Positions 1 through 6,886 of a DNA stretch of 8,666 nt are shown one piece after another. The translations under genes and the position numbers were made by a program. Source of the DNA: Brachybacterium sp. (lineage in GTDB: Bacteria; Actinomycetota; Actinomycetes; Actinomycetales; Dermabacteraceae); the NCBI GenBank assembly GCA_027322375.1, contig DAHVRS010000394.1, forward strand, positions 1-8,666, in the 5' to 3' direction. Each line of letters begins with the position of its first letter. The stretch's first letter is position 1. Below the pieces are notes generated by a model. The model was not told the DNA's origin, searched no databases, and saw only the letters and a program-made list of their open reading frames with translations.

Positions 1-1
1 C

Positions 2-97
2 CTCCGCCGCCCCCTCATCGACCTCCAGGAGACCACCGAACTCCTCGTCCGCCACCTCGACACCACCCCCGCCCCGGCGCACTCCCCGAAGCCGTGA
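2..97 (+). CDS. 3' end of an unidentified protein (partial)
   Basis: An open frame enters from the left edge and ends at TGA 95-97, giving 31 visible C-terminal residues. Nearly every third codon position is G or C, which is the coding signature of this genome. The tail starts with an amphipathic-looking helical stretch rich in Leu, Arg and Glu and finishes with a Pro/Ala-rich end (APAHSPKP). No motif is recognisable, so no function is proposed. It runs towards the restriction operon and ends 58 bp from the hsdR stop, so it marks the downstream border of the operon. Confidence 0.65.
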   Translation, partial: LRRPLIDLQETTELLVRHLDTTPAPAHSPKP

Positions 98-106
98 TGA
101 GCCAGG

Positions 107-120
107 CGGCGGTCCCGCCG
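107..120. terminator. possible bidirectional terminator hairpin between convergent genes
   Basis: CGGCGG (107-112) and CCGCCG (115-120) form a perfect GC-only 6-bp inverted repeat with a very short centre. It lies between the stop of the plus-strand gene fragment (97) and the hsdR stop (156). There is no U-tract on either side, which is common for actinobacterial terminators but also weakens the call. A second short inverted repeat, ACTTCC-GGA-GGAAGT at 158-172, overlaps the last hsdR codons. Confidence 0.25.
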
Positions 121-155
121 TGGAGCCACACCGGACACCACCGCGGGAGTCCTCC

Positions 156-3100
156 CTACTTCCGGAGGAAGTCGTCCCTGCGGGCGATGGCGAGCCCGAG
201 CAGATCCTCCGCGATCGGGCGTGCCACGTCGCGTTTGACTCCGAGCAGATCCCTGACCCGCTGCCCCAACTCCTTGCGAAGGTTGTCTTGGAGAAACAGG
301 TTCTCGGCGAAGTGCGGCGGCCCCACCTCGAATTCGACCACCCCTGCGAGTTGGCGGGCGGCGTCCACTAGCGCGTCGCGTGTGATTTCGCCGTCGGCGC
401 CGAGCATGGCTGCGAGCCGCTGCTCTAGGGCACTGTAGATGGGGCCTTCCGTTTTAGGGTCGAGGTCCAGCGCGAGGATCTCGGTGTCGTCCGTCGCGAT
501 TCCTTCGACCAGATCGCCCAGCGCATCCGCCAGGTCCCGCCACTGCTGATCGAGCTGGGTGAGCAGGACGTCCAGGCGGCTGCTCAGGCGGCGGACGCGG
601 CCGGGGTCGCTGCGCCGGTTCGTCTCCAGGAACCGGCGGAGCGCGTACTCGTACTCGCGGGCGCGTGCTCGGTCGCTGCGGAGTGCGTCCACCCGGTCCC
701 GGAAGCTCGCATCGGTGATCTCGACGGGCGGTACCTGCTGCATGGGGACGTTGGCGCGAATGTGCTCGTCCAGCAGTTCCCGGAGGAGCGGGCCGTACTG
801 GTTGGGGTCGGGACGGCCGGTCCCCGTGTCGCGGAACCTCCGCCGAGCCCGCCACTGGAGCAGCCCGGCCTCCTTTGCCAACGACAAATGGGATGTCACC
901 TCCGGCCGGGGCAGCAGTCGTTCCACAGCCCCCAAGAAGGTCTTCGCGGCCTCGTCGAACCGCATGCGCAGATCCGGGTCCTCCAGACGTTCGAGCAGCC
1001 GTTCCTGAACGTCCAGATCATCGCCGAACGGACCGGTCGCACCGAGTTCGGCCAGGACTCCCCTCAGCCTTTCCGCGTGCTCCTCCAGGCGGGGCAGCTC
1101 GTAGCCGAGCAGGTCCTCCCGCATTCCCTCCAAATCGCCGAGGTCGTACTCGGCGAGTGCTTCGTCGAGGTTGTCGGCGAGCGCGACGTAGTCCACGACC
1201 AGGCCGTACGGCTTGTTGCGCGCGGGACGGTTCGTCCTCGCGACGGCTTGGAGGAGTTCCGCCGCCCGAATGGGACGGTCAACGTACAGCGCCTGTTCCA
1301 GCGGCGCGTCGAACCCTGTGAGCAGCATCCGCTGCACGATCAGGAACGCGACCGGAGCGTCACCCTGCCGAGGCGTTTCGTCGCCCGCGAACGGGGCGTA
1401 CTCGTGCGGGCCGGCGGAGAAGGCGCTGTCGAGCCAGTCGGAGGAGAACGTGCTGTCGGAGGCCAGACCGCCGTACTGATCCTCCTCCCACGGGCCGTCC
1501 GGAACCTTGTCAGGGCCGGAAGGGGAGGTTTCCAGCGGCGGCGAATCCGACCAGGGGTCGTCGGGGTCTCCCTCGCCGAACACCTGGACGCCGTTCCCCG
1601 CGCCCGCACGCTCGCCCTCGACGGGGCGCGGCAGCGGCAGCAGGTAGCGGAGGACGTGCGCGTCCTGGGCCGGGCCGTCGGTCCAGCGGCGGAACTCCGG
1701 CGGGTCACCGGCCGCCGCCGAGATGACCGGGATGAAGTCGATCTCCCGGAGGGGGTACAGGTGCCGGGCGGCGGTCCCCAGGAGAGCCGCGTCGTAGCCG
1801 TCATACGGGCCCGGACGCTCCAGGTACTTCTCCGTGGCGCGAACCAGCTCGTCCCGGACGCTGAGGAAGGCGTCCCGGTAACGGACGGCGGCGAGACGGC
1901 TCACCGCGACGACCTGGGCCTTGAAGCCGCCCGGCAGCACGTAGCCCACCCAGTGGGCGAGCATGTCCCGCGCCTTCTCCTTGATCAGGTCGGTGGACTC
2001 CAGGACGTCCCGCAGCCGCAGCGGCACCTCTCCCGACGCCTCGGCCTGGTAGGCGGCGTCCAGGGCGGCCCGGTCGACCAGCTCCGACGAGATGTGCCGT
2101 CCCTCGTAGCGGATCGGGACGGTAGCGCCGTCCTGCTCGGCCTCCCGGAGCGTGTAGCGGTCGATCTCCGAGCCGAAGATCTCGGTGGTGGTGCGGTGCC
2201 GGGACCGGACGATGGGCGTGCCCGTCAAGCCGATCTTGACGGCGCGGGGCAGCGCGGTGGAGAGCCGGGCGTGCCACCAGCCGGTGTGCGTCCGGTGCGC
2301 CTCGTCGATCAGCAGCAGGATCTCGTCGCTGTCGTTGAGCACGGAGTCGAACAGGCCGCGGAAGCGGTCGTCGAGTTCCCGGCTCCCGGCCGCGCCGCCC
2401 CTGGCCTGCTGAATCATCAGTTGGACCACGCCCGGCGTGGTGCTGCTTAGGAGGCGGCGCGCCTCGGCGCTGCTCCCGGCCACCTGCGGTGCCTCGCCGC
2501 TGAGCCGCAGGACCGGGGTGAGCTGCGCCTTCAGTGCGCGGCGGTCCGACACGACGACGACCTTGAAGCCGCGCAACTCCTCGGTGGTGCGCATCTTGCG
2601 CACGAGGAACACCATCGTGAGGCTCTTGCCGGAGCCCTGCGTGTGCCAGAGCAGGCCGCCGCGGCTGCGCGGGTCACGTCCCTCGATCAGCCGCCGCACC
2701 GCCTTGCCGACGGCCCGGTACTGCTGATGCCGCGCCACGAGCCGCACGATCCGGCCGTCCAGCCACTGGAAGACGCTGAAGCTCTGCACCAGGTCGAGCA
2801 ACCGTTCCCGGCGCAGCACCCCCAGCGCCAGCGTGTGCCAGGTGGTGAGCCGCTCCTCCGCGCCCAGGCCGAGCCGGGCGGCCGCCTCCTGCGGGGTGTC
2901 CGGGTCGGTACTGCGCCATTCGGCGAAATGCTCGGGAAGGGACGTGACGGTCCCCAGCTTGGCGCGCTCGTCGTCGACGGCGACGAGGAGCTGGACGTAG
3001 CGGAACAGACTCGGAACCGAGCGGTCCGGCACCAGGCGGCGCTCTCCCGAAAGGACCCGCAGCCGGTCGATGGCGCCGGTGACGCCGTCGGTCCTGTCGG

Positions 3101-3605
3101 GCCCGGAGCACGCGCCCACGACGAAGGGGATGCCGTTGCACAGGACGACGAAGTCGAGCTCGACCGTCGGCACCCCCGTGTAGCGGGGGCGACGAATGGG
3201 GACGTGCGTCGCGACGAGCCAGTCGTTGGCGTCGGGGTCGTCCCAGGCGACGAGCCGGACGACGCGCGTGCGCGCGCCCTGCATCCACGGCGGGGCGTCG
3301 ACCACCACACCGGACAGCAGCAGCTTGAAGAAGTCCTCGTTGCCGCTGCTCAGGCCGTCGCTGATCCTGGTCACGGCGTCCCAGACCTGCGCGAGCCGAG
3401 GTTCGTCCAGCCAGGGCTCACCGCCGGGCCCGGTATTGAGGCGGCGCACCGCCGCCAGGAAGCGGTCACGGTCGATGCCGTCGGCGAGCTCGTCGCGGGT
3501 GAAGGGACCGCTCTCGTCAAGCGAGCAGTCAACCGGCGGCGGCCACCCGAGCCGGTCCGCGAGCAGCTTTGCAAGACGATCCGTCGACCAGTACCGGCTG
3601 TTCAC
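156..3605 (-). CDS. hsdR: type I restriction enzyme motor subunit HsdR, nuclease motif degenerate
   Basis: A protein of 1149 residues of the EcoR124I-type HsdR family, the ATP-driven DNA translocase of type I restriction enzymes. The motor motifs are intact: Walker A GSGKS (324-328), DEAH (434-437), TGTP (461-464), LLTGFDAP (761-768) and QAVARTNR (786-793). The C-terminal helical domain has the family's DPxxxxxLSxxL-like stretch. The N-terminal PD-(D/E)XK domain keeps Asp151 and the NGIP turn, but the E-x-K pair is A165-C166-S167 and no Q or Y is found where QxxxY is expected, so DNA cleavage is doubtful. An acidic low-complexity insert occupies about 667-749. GTG 3605 is preferred because AGGGGG lies 4 nt upstream. 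An upstream ATG at 3680 would overlap hsdM by 41 nt and adds 25 unfamily-like residues. It is the last gene of the operon, 34 bp after hsdM. Confidence 0.9.
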   Translation of the reverse strand: MNSRYWSTDRLAKLLADRLGWPPPVDCSLDESGPFTRDELADGIDRDRFLAAVRRLNTGPGGEPWLDEPRLAQVWDAVTRISDGLSSGNEDFFKLLLSGVVVDAPPWMQGARTRVVRLVAWDDPDANDWLVATHVPIRRPRYTGVPTVELDFVVLCNGIPFVVGACSGPDRTDGVTGAIDRLRVLSGERRLVPDRSVPSLFRYVQLLVAVDDERAKLGTVTSLPEHFAEWRSTDPDTPQEAAARLGLGAEERLTTWHTLALGVLRRERLLDLVQSFSVFQWLDGRIVRLVARHQQYRAVGKAVRRLIEGRDPRSRGGLLWHTQGSGKSLTMVFLVRKMRTTEELRGFKVVVVSDRRALKAQLTPVLRLSGEAPQVAGSSAEARRLLSSTTPGVVQLMIQQARGGAAGSRELDDRFRGLFDSVLNDSDEILLLIDEAHRTHTGWWHARLSTALPRAVKIGLTGTPIVRSRHRTTTEIFGSEIDRYTLREAEQDGATVPIRYEGRHISSELVDRAALDAAYQAEASGEVPLRLRDVLESTDLIKEKARDMLAHWVGYVLPGGFKAQVVAVSRLAAVRYRDAFLSVRDELVRATEKYLERPGPYDGYDAALLGTAARHLYPLREIDFIPVISAAAGDPPEFRRWTDGPAQDAHVLRYLLPLPRPVEGERAGAGNGVQVFGEGDPDDPWSDSPPLETSPSGPDKVPDGPWEEDQYGGLASDSTFSSDWLDSAFSAGPHEYAPFAGDETPRQGDAPVAFLIVQRMLLTGFDAPLEQALYVDRPIRAAELLQAVARTNRPARNKPYGLVVDYVALADNLDEALAEYDLGDLEGMREDLLGYELPRLEEHAERLRGVLAELGATGPFGDDLDVQERLLERLEDPDLRMRFDEAAKTFLGAVERLLPRPEVTSHLSLAKEAGLLQWRARRRFRDTGTGRPDPNQYGPLLRELLDEHIRANVPMQQVPPVEITDASFRDRVDALRSDRARAREYEYALRRFLETNRRSDPGRVRRLSSRLDVLLTQLDQQWRDLADALGDLVEGIATDDTEILALDLDPKTEGPIYSALEQRLAAMLGADGEITRDALVDAARQLAGVVEFEVGPPHFAENLFLQDNLRKELGQRVRDLLGVKRDVARPIAEDLLGLAIARRDDFLRK

Positions 3606-3630
3606 CCTGCCCCCTCGGAGGTCCCCTCCG
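3606..3630 (-). promoter_or_regulatory. hsdR ribosome binding site with hairpin just upstream
   Basis: Read on the minus strand, CGGAGG (3630-3625), GGA and CCTCCG (3621-3616) form a perfect 6-bp stem with a 3-nt loop. AGGGGG (3615-3610) follows directly, then 4 nt and the GTG at 3605. The stem contains a second SD-like GGAGG that would be masked when folded. The site supports the GTG start and could set HsdR level relative to HsdM. That regulatory role is inference. Confidence 0.45.
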
Positions 3631-3639
3631 GTACTGTAG

Positions 3640-6075
3640 CTACGACAGGGCAGGCTTTTCGGGCATTCTCCCCTTAACACGCCGGGGGTAGCCGAGTCCG
3701 GTCAAAAGCTCGGTCAGACGGGCCGCAGCCTCGTCCCGTTCGGCCTCCAGCTGTTCCAGCGAAACCTCGTACTTGCTCGCGACGGCCCGGTATCCGTCGA
3801 GCAGGCTGCGCAGTGCGTCCGCCAGGTGGGCGTCCAGCCGAGCGAACAGGTCTTCGCTCAGGATGTCGAGGACTATACGCCCGGCTTCTCCGTCAGGCAT
3901 GCCGGTGACCGTGGGCAGGTACTCCTCGGCCAGGTTGCCCGCCACCAGGTCGAACTGCCGGCGAGCTTCCGTCCGCTTCTTGCTCAGACGCTTCCGCTCG
4001 GCCTCCCGTGCCTTACGATCCTCATCCTCCTCGGCCTCCGAGAGGCCCTTCACACGGGCGTCCAGCTCCAGATACTCCTCTTCGAGGATCTTCAGTGCTT
4101 CGAGGTACCCGGTGAACGAGCGGCGGGTGAGCGGATGCTCGAGCACCTCCCGCCACTCCGCCGGCGAACCGCGTGAGCCACGGCCGTGCAACGTCCGCAT
4201 CTTCGCCTCCACGGAGGCGGCCCAGCTCCCGACGACCCGCTTCGGACCGCCCGCGGCGAGCGCCTGCATCTCTTCCCGGTGGTCGATCCACCACTGCGCG
4301 ACCAGGCCGGTCAGCACGAACTCGTCCAGAATGAGCTGCGGCTCCAAGGCCCTGCCGAACGTGGCGACGAGCCGCTCTCTCGCAGCCATCGGCCCGCGCC
4401 CTGTCGGCTTCAGCAGCACCCCGCCTTCGTCGTCCCACCAGGCGCGGCAACGCCGCCGCAGCTTCTCCGCCTCCCGCCCGGCCAACTGCTCGATCCGCTC
4501 CGCGGTCTCGGCAGGACCGCCCGGCGGACAGTCGCAATAGCCGTCGTCCAGCGGGACGAAGAAGTCGCCGGCGTCCAGGCCGAAGGCCGCGAAGGCGGGA
4601 CGCAGGGAATCGACCTCCGCGGCCGGTATCCCCCCGTACAGGTGCCCGCTCACGTCCTGTGGTTCCGGGGGCGGCGTGTTGTCGACCCAGCGGCGGATGT
4701 TCAGGTTGGCGTCATCGGCCAGCACGTCACCGGTGGTCACGATCCGCGAGAATCCCGCGACCTCCCGCCACTCCCGGCAGACCGTACCGATCTTCTCGAT
4801 GTGCTCCTCGCCCAGCTGGTTGCGGGTCCGTCCGGCCCGGTACTCGCGGTCGGCGTTGACGACCAGGATGCGGCCGCGCCGCCCGGAGGGTTTCCCTCCC
4901 GGGGCCCGCAGCAACATCAGGCAGGCGGGGATGCCGGTCCCGGCGAACAACTGCGGGCCGAGGCCGATGATCGCCTCGATCACGTCCTTCTCCAGCAGCT
5001 CACGCCGGATCGCCTGCTCGCGCCCGGACCGGAAGAGCACCCCGTGCGGCATGACCGTGACCGCGAGCCCCTGCTCGGTGAGGGACGCGACCATGTGCTG
5101 CACGAACAACAGGTCCGCGGCCTTGGTGCCCGTCCCGTAGCGGAACCGCCCGAGGTCCTTGGCCGCGACCGCCGCGGCGTCATAGGAGACGGAGAACTCG
5201 GGATTGGACAGCACGCGGTCGAACCGCTTGACCCCCTTTCCCGCAAGGTGCCTGGGATCGGACAACGTGTCGCCGAGCTGGACGTCGGCGTCCCGGATCC
5301 CGTGGAAGAGAAGGTTGAGCCGCGCGCTGACCCACTGGAGCGCCGAGACCTCCTGCCCTGCCAACGCCAGATGCCCCGATCTGCCGGGGTAGTGGTCGGC
5401 GACGAACTGCCGCGCCTGGATGAGCAGGCCTCCGGACCCCGCGCACGGGTCGTAGACGGCCTGGCCCGGCGCGGGCTCCGCGAGCCGGACCATCAGCCGG
5501 ACGATCGACGCCGGCGTGTACATGTCGCCGCTGTTCAACCCCGCCGAGCCTGCGAGCTCGGCCAGCAACGCCTCGTAGGCCTCGCCGATCAGCCCGGGGA
5601 ACTCCAGGTCGGCGTCCCGGAGAGACACCCTGTCGAACGTCCTGATCAGGCCGGTCAGCGTCTCGTCGTTGAGGCGCGCCCCGCCGGGGGTCCTGTTGAA
5701 ATCGATGTGGGTCAGGATTCCGGCGAGGTCGGCGTTGTACTTCTCCAAGCCGCCCAGCGCGCCGTTCAGCACCTCGCCCACCACGCGGGTCGAGCCGAGC
5801 AACCGCTGCCAGGACGATTCCGGCGGCACGAAGACTTCCTCGGTGTACTCGTCCGGGTCGCCGGCCGCCTCGGCCGCCTCGGCCTCGTCGCCCGTGCGTG
5901 CGAGTTCCCGAGCGTGCACGCGGGCGCTGGCCTCGGCGAACACGTCCGAGCTTCGCTTGAGCAGGAGCAGGGCGGAGACGTAGTTCCGGCGTGCCGCGAC
6001 ATCGACCTTCCCGAGCTGGGACGCCGCATCGAGCAGCAGCTCCTTCACCTGGTGAAGGGTCGTCACCTCAGCCAT
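3640..6075 (-). CDS. hsdM: type I modification methyltransferase subunit HsdM, long C-terminal form
   Basis: An 811-residue N6-adenine methyltransferase subunit of type I restriction-modification. The N-terminal helical HsdM domain spans about 1-160. The Y-T-P segment before the Rossmann fold is at about 186-192. The SAM-binding motif DPCAGSGG is at 209-216. Motif IV reads NPEF at 291-294 instead of NPPF/NPPY. The typical MPHGVLFRSGxE and FAGTGIPACLMLL stretches follow. Classical HsdM has about 500-530 residues. Here about 330 more residues include a tryptophan-rich helical part (WWDDE, QWWIDHREEM) and a highly charged coiled-coil-like region near 660-715. This resembles an extended HsdM class rather than a fused specificity domain. 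ATG 6075 is preferred to GTG 6099 because GAGAGG sits 7 nt upstream and it overlaps the rloB stop by 8 bp, implying translational coupling. No hsdS adjoins it. Confidence 0.9.
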   Translation of the reverse strand: MAEVTTLHQVKELLLDAASQLGKVDVAARRNYVSALLLLKRSSDVFAEASARVHARELARTGDEAEAAEAAGDPDEYTEEVFVPPESSWQRLLGSTRVVGEVLNGALGGLEKYNADLAGILTHIDFNRTPGGARLNDETLTGLIRTFDRVSLRDADLEFPGLIGEAYEALLAELAGSAGLNSGDMYTPASIVRLMVRLAEPAPGQAVYDPCAGSGGLLIQARQFVADHYPGRSGHLALAGQEVSALQWVSARLNLLFHGIRDADVQLGDTLSDPRHLAGKGVKRFDRVLSNPEFSVSYDAAAVAAKDLGRFRYGTGTKAADLLFVQHMVASLTEQGLAVTVMPHGVLFRSGREQAIRRELLEKDVIEAIIGLGPQLFAGTGIPACLMLLRAPGGKPSGRRGRILVVNADREYRAGRTRNQLGEEHIEKIGTVCREWREVAGFSRIVTTGDVLADDANLNIRRWVDNTPPPEPQDVSGHLYGGIPAAEVDSLRPAFAAFGLDAGDFFVPLDDGYCDCPPGGPAETAERIEQLAGREAEKLRRRCRAWWDDEGGVLLKPTGRGPMAARERLVATFGRALEPQLILDEFVLTGLVAQWWIDHREEMQALAAGGPKRVVGSWAASVEAKMRTLHGRGSRGSPAEWREVLEHPLTRRSFTGYLEALKILEEEYLELDARVKGLSEAEEDEDRKAREAERKRLSKKRTEARRQFDLVAGNLAEEYLPTVTGMPDGEAGRIVLDILSEDLFARLDAHLADALRSLLDGYRAVASKYEVSLEQLEAERDEAAARLTELLTGLGYPRRVKGRMPEKPALS

Positions 6076-6886
6076 CTCCCCGCCTCTCCCGGCCGGCACG
6101 GCCCCGGCCGTCGTCCGTGAGCAGTTCGAGCAGCCGGTAGAAGTCGGTCTGGGTGTCGCGCTTCAGCGGGTCGCAGGACCAGTGGTGCCCCTGCTCCGCC
6201 TTGGTGCTGCTCGCCCGGCACAGCCCTCTCGAACAGCGGTCGACGAGTTGGCGGGCGAGCCTCACCGCGTTATCGCGCTTCGCCCACAGCGCGGTGAGCT
6301 GCGCGTCGTTGAGGGTCTTCGGTTTCGAGTCGCTGCCCTTGCCGCCGCTGCTCCTCCCATAGCGTTCGAAGTGCCGGACCGCGTTCAGCTTGCGCACCAG
6401 CTGGTTGTTCTCGCTCGACACGTTCGCCGGTAGCCCGGGAGCGAAATGCAGGAGCAGCCACAGGTCGAAAGAGGGAGTGGAGAAGGCCACCTCGATGCCG
6501 TTCTTGGAAGCGGTCCGCATGGCCTCGTCGATGTCGTTGTGCTGGTCCCGATCGAACACCGCCCACACGTACTGGTCTGGTCCGCCGTCGCCCTCTTCCT
6601 CGTCGCCCTCCTGGGCGCTTCGGGTGATCCGGTACTGGACGTCGACGGCGCGGTTGACCACTTCAGACGGTTTCAGACCCTTGCCGGGCTGGGTTTGCGG
6701 ATCGAAGTGCAGCACAAAACGGCTGTCCTGCCCGGCCTCGTCGTGGACCCGCTCAAGGTAGTTGCGCTCCGTCTTTCCCTCGCTGACGACCGTCACCACG
6801 AGGCGCCGCTGATTCCGTCCCAGCCCAGGTGGAGAGGACGACGTGCTCCCTTGAGGAATGCCCCTCTTCCGCCTCTTGCGACTCAT
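6068..6886 (-). CDS. rloB: RloB/AbiLii-like TOPRIM-fold protein
   Basis: A 272-residue RloB-family protein. RloB proteins are predicted TOPRIM-fold nuclease-like partners of RloA/AbiLi ATPases. A basic N-terminus (MSRKRRKRG) precedes the first TOPRIM motif, VSEGKTERNYL, with its Glu at 36 and 40. FDRD (111-114) gives the D-x-D motif, and FSTPSFDLWLLLHF (about 135-148) is the family block, with FDLW where FELW is usual. The predicted metal-binding acidic residues are present. Near the C-terminus Cys218, Cys223, His234/235 and Cys238 could bind zinc. ATG 6886 forms an ATGA overlap with the rloA stop and has GAGG 7 nt upstream. GTG 6892 would leave only 1 nt after that site. Known homologues include rlo genes in Campylobacter hsd loci and AbiL of Lactococcus. 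The nuclease activity itself is inferred. Confidence 0.85.
   Translation of the reverse strand: MSRKRRKRGIPQGSTSSSPPGLGRNQRRLVVTVVSEGKTERNYLERVHDEAGQDSRFVLHFDPQTQPGKGLKPSEVVNRAVDVQYRITRSAQEGDEEEGDGGPDQYVWAVFDRDQHNDIDEAMRTASKNGIEVAFSTPSFDLWLLLHFAPGLPANVSSENNQLVRKLNAVRHFERYGRSSGGKGSDSKPKTLNDAQLTALWAKRDNAVRLARQLVDRCSRGLCRASSTKAEQGHHWSCDPLKRDTQTDFYRLLELLTDDGRGRAGRERRGDG
6083..6088 (-). promoter_or_regulatory. hsdM ribosome binding site
   Basis: GAGAGG on the minus strand lies 7 nt before ATG 6075 and inside the end of rloB. It decides the hsdM start against GTG 6099 and suggests coupled translation from rloB. Confidence 0.55.

Noticed and set aside
158..172. ACTTCC-GGA-GGAAGT inverted repeat as the hsdR terminator
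   Set aside because: It lies inside the last hsdR codons, is only 6 bp long and lacks a T-tract, so chance is more likely.
762..2450. Plus-strand open frame of 562 codons opposite hsdR
   Set aside because: It is antisense to conserved helicase motifs of HsdR, has no family features and is explained by the high GC content, which removes stops in mirror frames.
2643..3677. Plus-strand open frame of 344 codons opposite the N-terminal half of hsdR
   Set aside because: It is antisense to the nuclease and Walker A region of HsdR and has no recognisable domain.
3606..3680. Longer hsdR start at ATG 3680
   Set aside because: The 25 extra residues do not resemble an HsdR N-terminus, the frame would overlap hsdM by 41 nt, and GTG 3605 has its own ribosome binding site.
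4186..6120. Plus-strand open frame of 644 codons opposite hsdM
   Set aside because: It mirrors the conserved methyltransferase and its translation is low-complexity Arg/Gly/Pro/Val-rich. It is a shadow frame.
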